Assembly (NCBI GenBank): GCA_945285915.1
Contig: CALYQL010000014.1
Span: forward strand, 1 to 64,000
Direction: 5' to 3'
DNA: 64,000 nucleotides
From: an uncultured Bartonella sp.
GTDB lineage: Bacteria > Pseudomonadota > Alphaproteobacteria > Rhizobiales > Rhizobiaceae
In this document: positions 56,631 to 64,000 of the stretch, piece by piece
Numbering within the stretch: position 1 is the first letter of the stretch
How the letters are laid out: each line of letters starts with the position of its first letter
Notes under the pieces: model-generated
Database searches by the model: none
The model's input: the letters and a program-made list of their open reading frames with translations, nothing else
What the model was told of the DNA's origin: nothing
Position numbers and translations under genes: made by a program

Positions 56631-57101
56631 TTGCAAAATAGGCGACTGATTGATGTTGAACTAGATGAGACAATTGGGCGTTCTACGCCTGAAATTGAAC
56701 ATGAGCGCGCAGTAGCAATTTTTGACCTTATTGAAGAGAATAGTTTTATACCTGTTGGTGATACGGGAGATGGTCCATACCGTTTGAAATTGTCTCTCGT
56801 CGAAAAGCGTCTTGTATTTGATATTTTTCGAGAAGATGGAAAATGGGTGACAACCCATATTCTTTCTCTCACTCCATTCCGGAAGATCGTTAAGGACTAC
56901 TACATGGTTTGTGATAGTTATTACGAAGCTATCCGTTCTGCGACGCCAACTAAAATTGAAGCAATTGATATGGGACGGCGGGGCTTGCATAATGATGGAT
57001 CAAATACATTGCGTGAACGACTACATGGTAAAATTGATATAGATTTTAAAACTGCACGTCGGTTATTTACGTTACTATGTGTTTTATATTGGAAGGGATG
57101 A
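56631..57101 (+). CDS. UPF0262 family protein
   Basis: A 156-residue alphaproteobacterial protein. Characteristic stretches: [40 protein letters not shown] and [15 protein letters not shown]. The start is TTG 56631 with AGGGG upstream. It lies 10 bases after hisD and overlaps the following phosphatase by 4 bases. Function is not known. Confidence 0.88.
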   Translation: MQNRRLIDVELDETIGRSTPEIEHERAVAIFDLIEENSFIPVGDTGDGPYRLKLSLVEKRLVFDIFREDGKWVTTHILSLTPFRKIVKDYYMVCDSYYEAIRSATPTKIEAIDMGRRGLHNDGSNTLRERLHGKIDIDFKTARRLFTLLCVLYWKG

Positions 57102-57547
57102 AATTGGTCGATTCTGAATATTCGGGCACTTGTCGTCCACAATCGGTACTTTATGTTTGCGGTAAAAATTCCATCCGTTCTCCTATAGCAGAAGCTTTAA
57201 CACGAAAAATGTTTCCAGATATCTATGTTGCTTCCGCTGGGGTTGTTAAAGGCGAACGCGATCCCTTTGCAGCTTTTGTGATTTCAGAAGATGGTCTATC
57301 GCTTGACGCACATAATCCGCGCGGTTTGGAAGAATTGTCTGATGGTTTTTTTGATCTTGTAATTACACTGACACCTCAAGCACATCATGCTGTTCTCGAT
57401 GAAATGCGTAGTTTTTCAGTTGAGGTTGAATATTGGCCGACGTCTGATCCAGCACTTACGATGGGATCCCGTGAGCAGATATTGGATGCATATCGTAATA
57501 TTAGAGAAACCTTGAAACAAAGAATTTTTGAACGATTTAATCGTTAA
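57098..57547 (+). CDS. low-molecular-weight protein-tyrosine phosphatase family protein
   Basis: A 149-residue protein with the LMW-PTPase/ArsC(thioredoxin) fold. The P-loop [10 protein letters not shown] has the CX5RS nucleophile motif; the general-acid region is TSDPAL near residue 118. It could be a tyrosine phosphatase or an arsenate reductase-like enzyme. ATG 57098 overlaps the UPF0262 stop (ATGA); a longer frame from 57077 is unlikely. Rhizobial genomes keep it in this UPF0262-infA setting. Confidence 0.85.
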   Translation: MKLVDSEYSGTCRPQSVLYVCGKNSIRSPIAEALTRKMFPDIYVASAGVVKGERDPFAAFVISEDGLSLDAHNPRGLEELSDGFFDLVITLTPQAHHAVLDEMRSFSVEVEYWPTSDPALTMGSREQILDAYRNIRETLKQRIFERFNR

Positions 57548-57690
57548 ATGCATTAAATATAGTCTTGTCTGTCAATCAGATGTTCACAAATGACTTAGAA
57601 TGCGGTAGGTTCCGCCTCAATTCAACAGATGAACAAACACTCATTTGTTATATTTTGATCAAAATAAACAGTCTAGAAAATAGGTAATTT

Positions 57691-57909
57691 ATGGCCAAAG
57701 AAGAAGTTTTGGAATTTTCCGGTGTTATTACGGAGCTTTTGCCCAATGCAATGTTTCGCGTAAAACTTGATAATGATCATGAAATAATTGCTCACACTGC
57801 AGGGCGCATGCGTAAAAATCGCATCCGTGTTCTCGCTGGAGATAAGGTCATGGTTGAGATGACCCCATATGATTTGACTAAAGGTAGGATTACTTATCGT
57901 TACAAATAA
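57691..57909 (+). CDS. infA: translation initiation factor IF-1
   Basis: A 72-residue S1/OB-fold factor that binds the ribosomal A site during initiation. [20 protein letters not shown] and [19 protein letters not shown] are family-defining. Length matches. It is 22 bases before maf. A 143-base gap before it probably holds its own promoter. Confidence 0.98.
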   Translation: MAKEEVLEFSGVITELLPNAMFRVKLDNDHEIIAHTAGRMRKNRIRVLAGDKVMVEMTPYDLTKGRITYRYK

Positions 57910-57931
57910 ATTAGAAGGTTAGGGACTTAAC

Positions 57932-58573
57932 ATGCCAAACGAAAACAAAACGGCTAAGCCCAAGCTTATATTAGCTTCCGCTTCTCCGCGACGTTTGGCA
58001 CTGCTTCATCAGATAGGCGTTGATCCCGATCATTTGCATCCTGCTGATATCGATGAAACTCCAAAGTTGCTCGAGCATCCTCGCTCTTTGGCAAAAAGAT
58101 TATCAATCAGCAAGGCTGAGAAAACGGCCAAGGTGATGCATGATATTAATGACTTCCAGCAAGCTTTAATTCTGGCAGCTGATACTGTTGTTGCTGTCGG
58201 ACGTACTATACTGCCGAAGCCAATTGATGAAAATGAAGCAAAAGAGTGTTTACGCCTTTTATCAGGACGTACTCATAAAGTTTATACCGGAATTTGCCTT
58301 ATTAATGCTAAAGGCAGAAAACGTCATAAATTAGTCGAGACCCGCGTCAGATTTGATCGGTTGAATTCTAAGGTTATAGATGTGTATCTTGCTTCAAATG
58401 AGTGGCAAGGGAAAGCAGGTGGTTACGCCATACAGGGGCGTGCCGGCAGTTTTGTGTTGCAAATTGCGGGGTCTTACTCCAGTGTTGTAGGATTGCCTCT
58501 GGCAGAAACAGTTGAATTATTAACGTCACAAAATTATCCTGTTTATGAATATTGGTCTGACGGTGAAATTTGA
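57932..58573 (+). CDS. maf: Maf-family nucleoside triphosphate pyrophosphatase
   Basis: A 213-residue house-cleaning enzyme that hydrolyses dTTP/UTP or modified nucleotides. The N-terminal [16 protein letters not shown], the catalytic AADTVVAVG near residue 87, [12 protein letters not shown] near 110 and [12 protein letters not shown] near 165 are present. Subtype (YhdE or YceF-like) is not decided. yacG starts 2 bases after the stop, or overlaps it at TTG 58570. Confidence 0.94.
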   Translation: MPNENKTAKPKLILASASPRRLALLHQIGVDPDHLHPADIDETPKLLEHPRSLAKRLSISKAEKTAKVMHDINDFQQALILAADTVVAVGRTILPKPIDENEAKECLRLLSGRTHKVYTGICLINAKGRKRHKLVETRVRFDRLNSKVIDVYLASNEWQGKAGGYAIQGRAGSFVLQIAGSYSSVVGLPLAETVELLTSQNYPVYEYWSDGEI

Positions 58574-58575
58574 TC

Positions 58576-58788
58576 ATGGGAAATTCAAACGATAACCCTC
58601 CCGAACAAACTGCAAAAATTTATCCCTTACGTTCGACACGTCCATGTCCAGAGTGTGGCAAACCTTCAACAAGGGAGTTTTACCCGTTTTGTTCGCCGCG
58701 TTGTCGTGCCATTGATCTTAACCGTTGGCTTTCAGGTAGCTATATCTTGCCTGGCAAACCATTCGATAATGCGGATGAGGAAGAATGA
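58576..58788 (+). CDS. yacG: DNA gyrase inhibitor YacG
   Basis: A 70-residue zinc protein that inhibits DNA gyrase in E. coli. The four cysteines are [20 protein letters not shown] (20 residues), followed by the [13 protein letters not shown] tail. ATG 58576 is preferred over TTG 58570. It overlaps the racemase-like gene by 4 bases. Confidence 0.94.
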   Translation: MGNSNDNPPEQTAKIYPLRSTRPCPECGKPSTREFYPFCSPRCRAIDLNRWLSGSYILPGKPFDNADEEE

Positions 58789-59567
58789 AAACAGTAAAGC
58801 CGGTCGCTATTTTTGATGCGGGTATTGGTTCTTATGCCATTGTAGATCTTTTGCATAAGAAACAACCCAAACGGGATATTATTTATTTCGCTGACCGAGC
58901 ACATTTTCCTTATGGTAAAAAGTCTCCAGATGAGCTTGCCAACATCATGCGTATGACGATTAAACGTCTTATGGCATATGATCCGTCTGCAATTATTATT
59001 GCATCGAATGCACCCTCCATTATGGTTTTCGATCGTATAAAAAGTGATTGCCCTGTGCCTCTTTATGGGGTGTTCCCTCCACTAAAAGAAGCTGAAATGA
59101 AAAGCCATACGGGATCAGTCGCTATTATGGGGGTCGCGTCGATGGTTGAAAGCGCGATGGCGAGAGAATTTGTTGAAAAAAACAGTCGCGCGCCTGAAAA
59201 GGTAGCCTTAGTTAATGCGTCCCCTATGGTTGAGTTGGTAGAAAATGGCTCCTTTTTGTTTGATCCAGAAAAAACTCAAACAGCTGTTAATGAATTTATG
59301 GCTTTGTTATTGAAGAAATATCCGCAAGTGGATGTTTGCACATTATCAAGTACGCATTTGCCGTGGTTAAAGGCTTATTACGAAAAGGCTGCACCGCAAT
59401 GTCTTTTCCTCGATCCTGCGGAAAGTATTATTTCTGCACTTGATGAAGGGCAATTGGGGAATGGTTATATACAAGGATTGGTCAGTGAAAGTGCTGAATA
59501 TCAATTGGATGATTTTCACAAAATGCTCGATAAGCTCGGCGTTACAATCCCATTAGAAGTTATTTGA
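58785..59567 (+). CDS. aspartate/glutamate racemase-like protein lacking both catalytic cysteines
   Basis: A 260-residue protein with the fold signatures of glutamate racemase: [22 protein letters not shown] and the two lobes. The first catalytic cysteine (ACNTAS in MurI) is replaced in ASNAPS by Ser74. The second (LGCTH) is replaced in LSSTH by Ser189. Cofactor-independent racemisation needs both thiols, so this is unlikely to be an active glutamate racemase. It may have a changed catalytic role or a binding role. Coupled to yacG by overlap. Confidence 0.78.
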   Translation: MKTVKPVAIFDAGIGSYAIVDLLHKKQPKRDIIYFADRAHFPYGKKSPDELANIMRMTIKRLMAYDPSAIIIASNAPSIMVFDRIKSDCPVPLYGVFPPLKEAEMKSHTGSVAIMGVASMVESAMAREFVEKNSRAPEKVALVNASPMVELVENGSFLFDPEKTQTAVNEFMALLLKKYPQVDVCTLSSTHLPWLKAYYEKAAPQCLFLDPAESIISALDEGQLGNGYIQGLVSESAEYQLDDFHKMLDKLGVTIPLEVI

Positions 59568-59655
59568 GATTAAAATAGTTTTTAATTTTCACGTATTTGT
59601 GTTTAGTGAAAAATGACTACACAAATATTTAATCACGTTCTCCTTTATCATTGAT

Positions 59656-59683
59656 CTTGTGTTTTGTTTATTAAGCACCATAT
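59656..59683 (+). promoter_or_regulatory. candidate heat-shock (sigma-32) promoter of clpB
   Basis: CTTGTG (59656) and CCATAT (59678) separated by 16 bases, close to the alphaproteobacterial RpoH pattern of CTTG with CCATNT. It lies about 85 bases before clpB, a usual RpoH target. Confidence 0.45.
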
Positions 59684-59769
59684 CAATTGCGGAACATGGC
59701 TTGCCTCATTGGGAGCCTGTGACTTCACAGCCTGTAATGCCATTTGGATTACGGGAAAAGGAGACATAA

Positions 59770-62424
59770 ATGAATATAGAAAAATATACTGAACGGGTGC
59801 AAGGTTTTATACAATCCGCCCAAAATTATGCTTTATCATCAGATAATCAACAATTTGTTCCCGAACATCTTTTAAAAGTATTGCTCGATGACAATGAAGG
59901 GTTGTGTGCGTCGCTTATCCAAAAGGCAGGTGGCGATGTTAAAGATGCAAAAACAGCGTTGCAATCAGCGCTTTCGTCGTTACCAAAAGTTAGCGGTGGC
60001 AACGGTCAACTTTATATGTCGCAACCCTTGGCAAAGGTTTTTACTAAAGCAGAAGAATTGGCTGAAAAAGCTGGCGACAGTTTTGTAACAGTTGAACGTT
60101 TGTTGCAGGCTTTGGCAATGGAGCCAACGGCAAAAACATCGGAGATTCTGTCTAAAAGTGGTCTTACGCCAACAGCATTAAACAAGGCAATCAATGAAAT
60201 GAGAAAAGGCAGAACAGCTGATTCGGCTAATGCTGAAGCACAATATGACGCACTTAAAAAATATGCTCGCGATCTTACTAAAGATGCACGTGAAGGCAAA
60301 CTTGATCCTGTTATTGGACGGGATGAAGAGATCAGACGGACTATTCAAGTTCTTTCCAGACGTACAAAAAATAATCCGGTTCTTATAGGAGAACCAGGAG
60401 TTGGTAAAACAGCGATTGTTGAAGGTCTGGCGCTTCGCATTATTAATGGAGATGTACCGGAGACATTACGGGATAAGTCGCTTTTAGCGCTGGATATGGG
60501 CGCATTGATTGCAGGTGCAAAATATCGTGGTGAGTTTGAAGAGCGATTAAAAGCTGTTTTAACAGAAGTCCAAACAGCTAATGGTGAAATTATACTTTTC
60601 ATCGATGAAATGCATACGCTTGTTGGAGCAGGTAAGTCAGATGGTGCGATGGATGCATCAAACTTATTGAAGCCAGCGCTCGCACGCGGTGAATTGCATT
60701 GTGTTGGGGCGACGACTCTTGAAGAATACAGGAAATACGTTGAAAAGGATGCTGCACTAGCTCGTCGGTTTCAACCAGTTTTCGTTGATGAACCAACAGT
60801 TGAAGATACCATTTCTATTTTACGTGGAATTAAGGAAAAATATGAACAACATCACAAAGTTCGTATTTCCGATTCTGCTCTTGTTGCTGCCGCAACTCTG
60901 TCCAACCGCTATATAACGGATAGATTTTTGCCTGATAAAGCGATTGACCTCATTGATGAATCTGCATCGCGTTTACGTATGCAGGTTGATTCAAAGCCCG
61001 AAGAACTTGATGAAATTGACCGTCGTATTATGCAATTAAAAATAGAGCGTGAGGCTCTTAAAGCAGAGACGGATCCTGCATCAAAGGATCGTTTGGAAAA
61101 GTTGGAAAATGAGTTGGTTGAACTTGAGGAGCAATCCAATGAAATTACTGCAAAATGGCAGGCAGAAAAACAAAAACTGGGTCATGCAGCAGAATTGAAG
61201 AAGCAATTGGAAGCTGCTCGTAACAATTTGGCAATTGCTCAGCGGAATGGTGAATATCAAAAAGCTGGTGAACTCTCCTACAGTATCATTCCACAATTAG
61301 AAAAGCAGTTGAGTGATTCGGAAAGTCAAGAAAACCATGGTTCGATCTTGGAGGAAACAGTTACTCCAGACCATGTTGCTCAAGTCGTTTCACGTTGGAC
61401 TGGAATACCTGTTGATAGCATGTTGGAAGGCGAGCGAGAAAAACTGCTGAGGATGGAAGACGAACTTGCTAAACGTGTGATTGGGCAGGGCGAGGCAATT
61501 CAAGCCGTTTCTCGTGCTGTTCGTCGCGCACGTGCTGGTTTGCAGGATCCAAATCGACCTATTGGATCGTTCATTTTTCTGGGACCAACGGGTGTTGGTA
61601 AAACGGAACTGACCAAAGCACTGGCATCATTCCTATTTCAGGATGAAACCGCAATGGTACGTCTGGATATGTCTGAATACATGGAAAAGCATTCAGTTGC
61701 TCGTCTAATAGGTGCTCCTCCTGGCTATGTGGGGTACGAAGAGGGAGGTGCTTTGACCGAGGCAGTTCGGCGGCGTCCATATCAAGTCATCCTATTCGAT
61801 GAAATCGAAAAAGCACATCCTGATGTGTTCAATGTTTTACTGCAAGTTCTTGACGATGGACGTTTGACTGATGGGCAAGGGCGTACAGTGGATTTCCGGA
61901 ATACATTAATTATCATGACATCAAATTTAGGGGCGGAATATCTGACCGCTCTTGACGACAACGATGAGGCTGAAAAAGCTCGTGATGATGTTATGGCGGT
62001 GGTAAAAGCTGCTTTTAGACCGGAATTTCTTAATCGCGTGGATGAAATCATACTGTTCCATCGTCTGCATAGAAAAGAGATGGGTGCTATTGTTGATATT
62101 CAATTGCATCGTTTACAGTCGTTATTATCAGATAGAAAAATAAAACTTTCTATTGATGATCAGGCTCGCGAATTTCTGGCAGATAAGGGATATGATCCGG
62201 CTTATGGAGCACGGCCATTAAAACGGGTAATCCAGAGGGAAGTTCAAGATCCTTTGGCAGAGAGATTGCTTTTAGGTGATATATTGGATGGTTCTACGGT
62301 CAATATTTCAAGGAGTTCTGATAGGTTGGTCTTTACACCAACACCTATTCATCCTGTGGATGAAGTGTCAGGTGAGCCTGCAGCCCGTAAAGAAAATGAC
62401 AGGAAAGATAATAACAGAAAATAA
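59770..62424 (+). CDS. clpB: ATP-dependent disaggregase ClpB
   Basis: An 884-residue Hsp100 chaperone that rescues aggregated proteins with DnaK. The N-terminal Clp repeat region (1-145), AAA-1 with Walker [14 protein letters not shown] (about 207), the coiled-coil M domain (about 410-530), AAA-2 with Walker [13 protein letters not shown] (about 612) and the C-terminal ARPLKRVIQ segment are complete. A Lys/Asp/Asn-rich extension of about 25 residues follows the core. AAAAGGAG precedes the ATG. A heat-shock-like promoter lies upstream and a terminator just after. Confidence 0.98.
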   Translation: MNIEKYTERVQGFIQSAQNYALSSDNQQFVPEHLLKVLLDDNEGLCASLIQKAGGDVKDAKTALQSALSSLPKVSGGNGQLYMSQPLAKVFTKAEELAEKAGDSFVTVERLLQALAMEPTAKTSEILSKSGLTPTALNKAINEMRKGRTADSANAEAQYDALKKYARDLTKDAREGKLDPVIGRDEEIRRTIQVLSRRTKNNPVLIGEPGVGKTAIVEGLALRIINGDVPETLRDKSLLALDMGALIAGAKYRGEFEERLKAVLTEVQTANGEIILFIDEMHTLVGAGKSDGAMDASNLLKPALARGELHCVGATTLEEYRKYVEKDAALARRFQPVFVDEPTVEDTISILRGIKEKYEQHHKVRISDSALVAAATLSNRYITDRFLPDKAIDLIDESASRLRMQVDSKPEELDEIDRRIMQLKIEREALKAETDPASKDRLEKLENELVELEEQSNEITAKWQAEKQKLGHAAELKKQLEAARNNLAIAQRNGEYQKAGELSYSIIPQLEKQLSDSESQENHGSILEETVTPDHVAQVVSRWTGIPVDSMLEGEREKLLRMEDELAKRVIGQGEAIQAVSRAVRRARAGLQDPNRPIGSFIFLGPTGVGKTELTKALASFLFQDETAMVRLDMSEYMEKHSVARLIGAPPGYVGYEEGGALTEAVRRRPYQVILFDEIEKAHPDVFNVLLQVLDDGRLTDGQGRTVDFRNTLIIMTSNLGAEYLTALDDNDEAEKARDDVMAVVKAAFRPEFLNRVDEIILFHRLHRKEMGAIVDIQLHRLQSLLSDRKIKLSIDDQAREFLADKGYDPAYGARPLKRVIQREVQDPLAERLLLGDILDGSTVNISRSSDRLVFTPTPIHPVDEVSGEPAARKENDRKDNNRK

Positions 62425-62428
62425 TGAA

Positions 62429-62455
62429 AAGGCCGCTTTAAGCGGCCTTTTTTAT
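62429..62455. terminator. terminator between clpB and the convergent gene
   Basis: AAGGCCGCT / AGCGGCCTT with a short TTA loop, then TTTTTT for the plus strand. Confidence 0.88.
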
Positions 62456-62477
62456 TTCATTTATCTGCTTATCATTA

Positions 62478-63035
62478 TTACTGAACAGCAGTGCCTTTTG
62501 CCGTTTCTTCAACGGGTTGTTTTGCATCGGGAGATGTATCGACTGTTATACCTGCTATCAAATGCCCGTTCCGATAATCATAAATTACAAGTTCGGTGTT
62601 TCCTTCGGGCGTCAAAGTTTCTAAAGCAATCATATCATTTGATAGACTTTGCGATAATATGCGCGTTCCCTGAGGCAGTGCTATAGAGCGTTTAATAAAT
62701 TCTGGTACTGCAGGCTCAGGTTTTGCTTGTTCTGTATTCGCACTTGGTACGGGCGTCGTTTGGGCAGATTGGGTCTGTTCTGCAGGTGCTTTGTTAGATG
62801 ATGTCGTAACCTTATAAATTACAGCGACTAACACAGCCAAAATAAGTACTATGGTTATACCGATTGATATGACCATCAACCGCATGAGTTTTCGTCTTAC
62901 CCCTTCAACAGCAGGATCTAATGGTTGTTCTTGATAAGCTGGTTGTTGATTATAAGGATCTTGATATTCCAGATTTTCATAACCTGACTGATAATCATCG
63001 CGCATCACGAATTCTCCATTGATATTGGAAGGCAT
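62478..63035 (-). CDS. membrane-anchored protein of unknown function
   Basis: Up to 185 residues; ATG 63005 (MRDDYQSG) is a possible later start. A cytosolic Tyr/Gln-rich head is followed by one membrane span (about residues 50-73, MVISIGITIVLILAVLVAVIY), a Thr/Pro/Glu linker and a periplasmic domain (about 110-170, SIALPQGTRILSQSLSNDMI, TELVIYDYRNG). This plan is seen in uncharacterised rhizobial proteins. No function can be assigned. Confidence 0.72.
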   Translation of the reverse strand: MPSNINGEFVMRDDYQSGYENLEYQDPYNQQPAYQEQPLDPAVEGVRRKLMRLMVISIGITIVLILAVLVAVIYKVTTSSNKAPAEQTQSAQTTPVPSANTEQAKPEPAVPEFIKRSIALPQGTRILSQSLSNDMIALETLTPEGNTELVIYDYRNGHLIAGITVDTSPDAKQPVEETAKGTAVQ

Positions 63036-63155
63036 TTACGTGTTTCACGACAATGTTTCAATAAGAAATAATTTTTTTGCTTAGTGGTGAATCTTTTGTT
63101 ACCAAATTCATATTTTCAAATGAAAAATATAAAAATTATAAAACAGAATAAATAT

Positions 63156-64000
63156 CTAGAATAAATCGAAATAAGTATCAGGAAATGATAAGTTGTAAAT
63201 TACTCCATCAGGAAAAATAATAAGATTTGCTTTTCCATTTACAGCGACAGGTACGATCTTTTCCAAGACAGTTCGTCCAAAGCATGCTTCTCCAACATTG
63301 TATACATTCTCTCTTGGAATGAAGTTTTCATTCCAGGAAATAATTAAATTTGTATTTCCGCTTTCATTAAAAATAATTTTACTAGATACAGTAATCTTTC
63401 CACTCGACTGAGACAAAGCTCCATAGTTTATCGAATTTGAAATAAGTTCGTGTAAGGCTAAACCTATATGAAGCGCTGCATTCGGGAAAAGGTAAGGATC
63501 AGCACCAACGATACGAAAGTTTTCGCTGTCTTTGCCCAAATGTCCAGATGCTTGTGTTAATACAAGCTCTCTAAATTGGGCTCCTCGCCAATCTGAATCT
63601 GTTACCAAATCTTGTGAGTGAGAAATCGATTGAATCCGTCCCTGAAATTTCTTTAAAAATGTAATAATCGAATCAGCATGTCTAGCCGTCTGACTGGCTA
63701 TGCTTTGTATGATTGCTAGTAAATTTTTTGATCTGTGACTGACTTCTCGTAATAAAATTTTCAACATTTGCTCACGACGGCGCAACTCTGAGATATTTAT
63801 GCCTGTCGTGATTATGCCGATTATTTTCCCCTGATTATCGCGATGGCAGTCGATAGACAGTTTATACCAAACTCCCTTATTCGAATCATGCTCCAAGCGT
63901 GTTTCAACGATTTGCATTTTTCCAGTTGTGAGCGCGTTCGATTTGATAGATTTCATACTCTCAACTAGGCTGCCTGAGAAAAAATCACTATCCGTGCATC
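63156..64000 (-). CDS. HWE-type sensor histidine kinase, 5' end beyond the window
   Basis: The frame stays open past ATG 63956 to the window edge, so this ATG is probably internal and the N-terminus is missing. Seen part: the end of a PAS domain (LSIDCHRDNQGKIIGIITTG), the histidine box REVSHRSKNLLAIIQSIASQ with the phosphate-accepting His, and an HWE-like LVTDSDWRGAQFRELV. The ATP-binding N box ALHELISNSINYGALS follows. HWE/HisKA_2 kinases in this group often feed stress or light responses; no response regulator is visible. Confidence 0.85.
   Translation of the reverse strand, partial: CTDSDFFSGSLVESMKSIKSNALTTGKMQIVETRLEHDSNKGVWYKLSIDCHRDNQGKIIGIITTGINISELRRREQMLKILLREVSHRSKNLLAIIQSIASQTARHADSIITFLKKFQGRIQSISHSQDLVTDSDWRGAQFRELVLTQASGHLGKDSENFRIVGADPYLFPNAALHIGLALHELISNSINYGALSQSSGKITVSSKIIFNESGNTNLIISWNENFIPRENVYNVGEACFGRTVLEKIVPVAVNGKANLIIFPDGVIYNLSFPDTYFDLF

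Overview
The window is a chromosomal segment of an alphaproteobacterium of the order Hyphomicrobiales (Rhizobiales). This rests on family content: OpgC, an RcdA/DUF1465 protein, DUF2948, UPF0262, DUF4167, a membrane-bound ferritin MbfA with an Irr-type operator, an HWE-type histidine kinase, and the orders ruvCAB-ybgC-tolQRAB-pal-cpoB-tilS-ftsH-glmM and murA-DUF2948-hisD-UPF0262-phosphatase-infA-maf-yacG. The DNA is visibly AT-rich for this order, which suggests a Bartonella/Brucella-like host-associated lineage. I cannot name a species. I saw no prophage, insertion sequence, integrase, CRISPR array or rRNA.

Layout. 1-2.7 kb: 3' part of a probable 6S RNA, then 5-formyl-THF cyclo-ligase, YmdB phosphoesterase and YebC. 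2.8-9.6 kb: rpmE, an MsbA-like exporter, a FAD oxidoreductase, suhB, efp, a Sel1-repeat protein and a divergent ThiE-like protein. 9.8-14.4 kb: opgC, rcdA-like, ruvCAB, ybgC. 14.8-25.5 kb: the Tol-Pal envelope machine, tilS, ftsH, glmM. 25.7-30.2 kb: an outer-membrane barrel, a membrane protein/DUF883 pair, glycerate kinase, exbB-exbD (no tonB beside them). 30.2-41.9 kb: a complete selenocysteine and formate-dehydrogenase locus: fdhE, selA, selB and tRNA-Sec on the plus strand, DUF4167 and selD on the minus strand, then fdnG-fdnH-fdnI. fdnG carries an in-frame UGA at 37781 read as Sec, followed by a SECIS-like hairpin. 42.1-49.2 kb: dut, mbfA, an acetyltransferase, gluQ, dsbB, a DedA/YqaA protein, tRNA-Leu, arsC, an App1-like phosphatase and a sirtuin. 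49.3-53.0 kb: an unrecognised repeat protein, an L,D-transpeptidase and tRNA-Thr. 53.2-59.6 kb: a 54-residue conserved-looking small protein, murA and the run to yacG and a racemase-like protein lacking both catalytic cysteines. 59.8-64 kb: clpB with a heat-shock-like promoter, a membrane-anchored unknown and a sensor kinase cut by the window edge.

The accessory system that stands out is the selenium module. SelD makes selenophosphate, SelA converts Ser-tRNA-Sec to Sec-tRNA-Sec, SelB delivers it to the UGA in fdnG mRNA, FdhE helps mature the enzyme, and FdnGHI passes electrons from periplasmic formate to the quinone pool. All parts needed to make Sec are within about 11 kb. The fdhE start is embedded in a long inverted repeat that may control the start of this operon. 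Most other genes are housekeeping.
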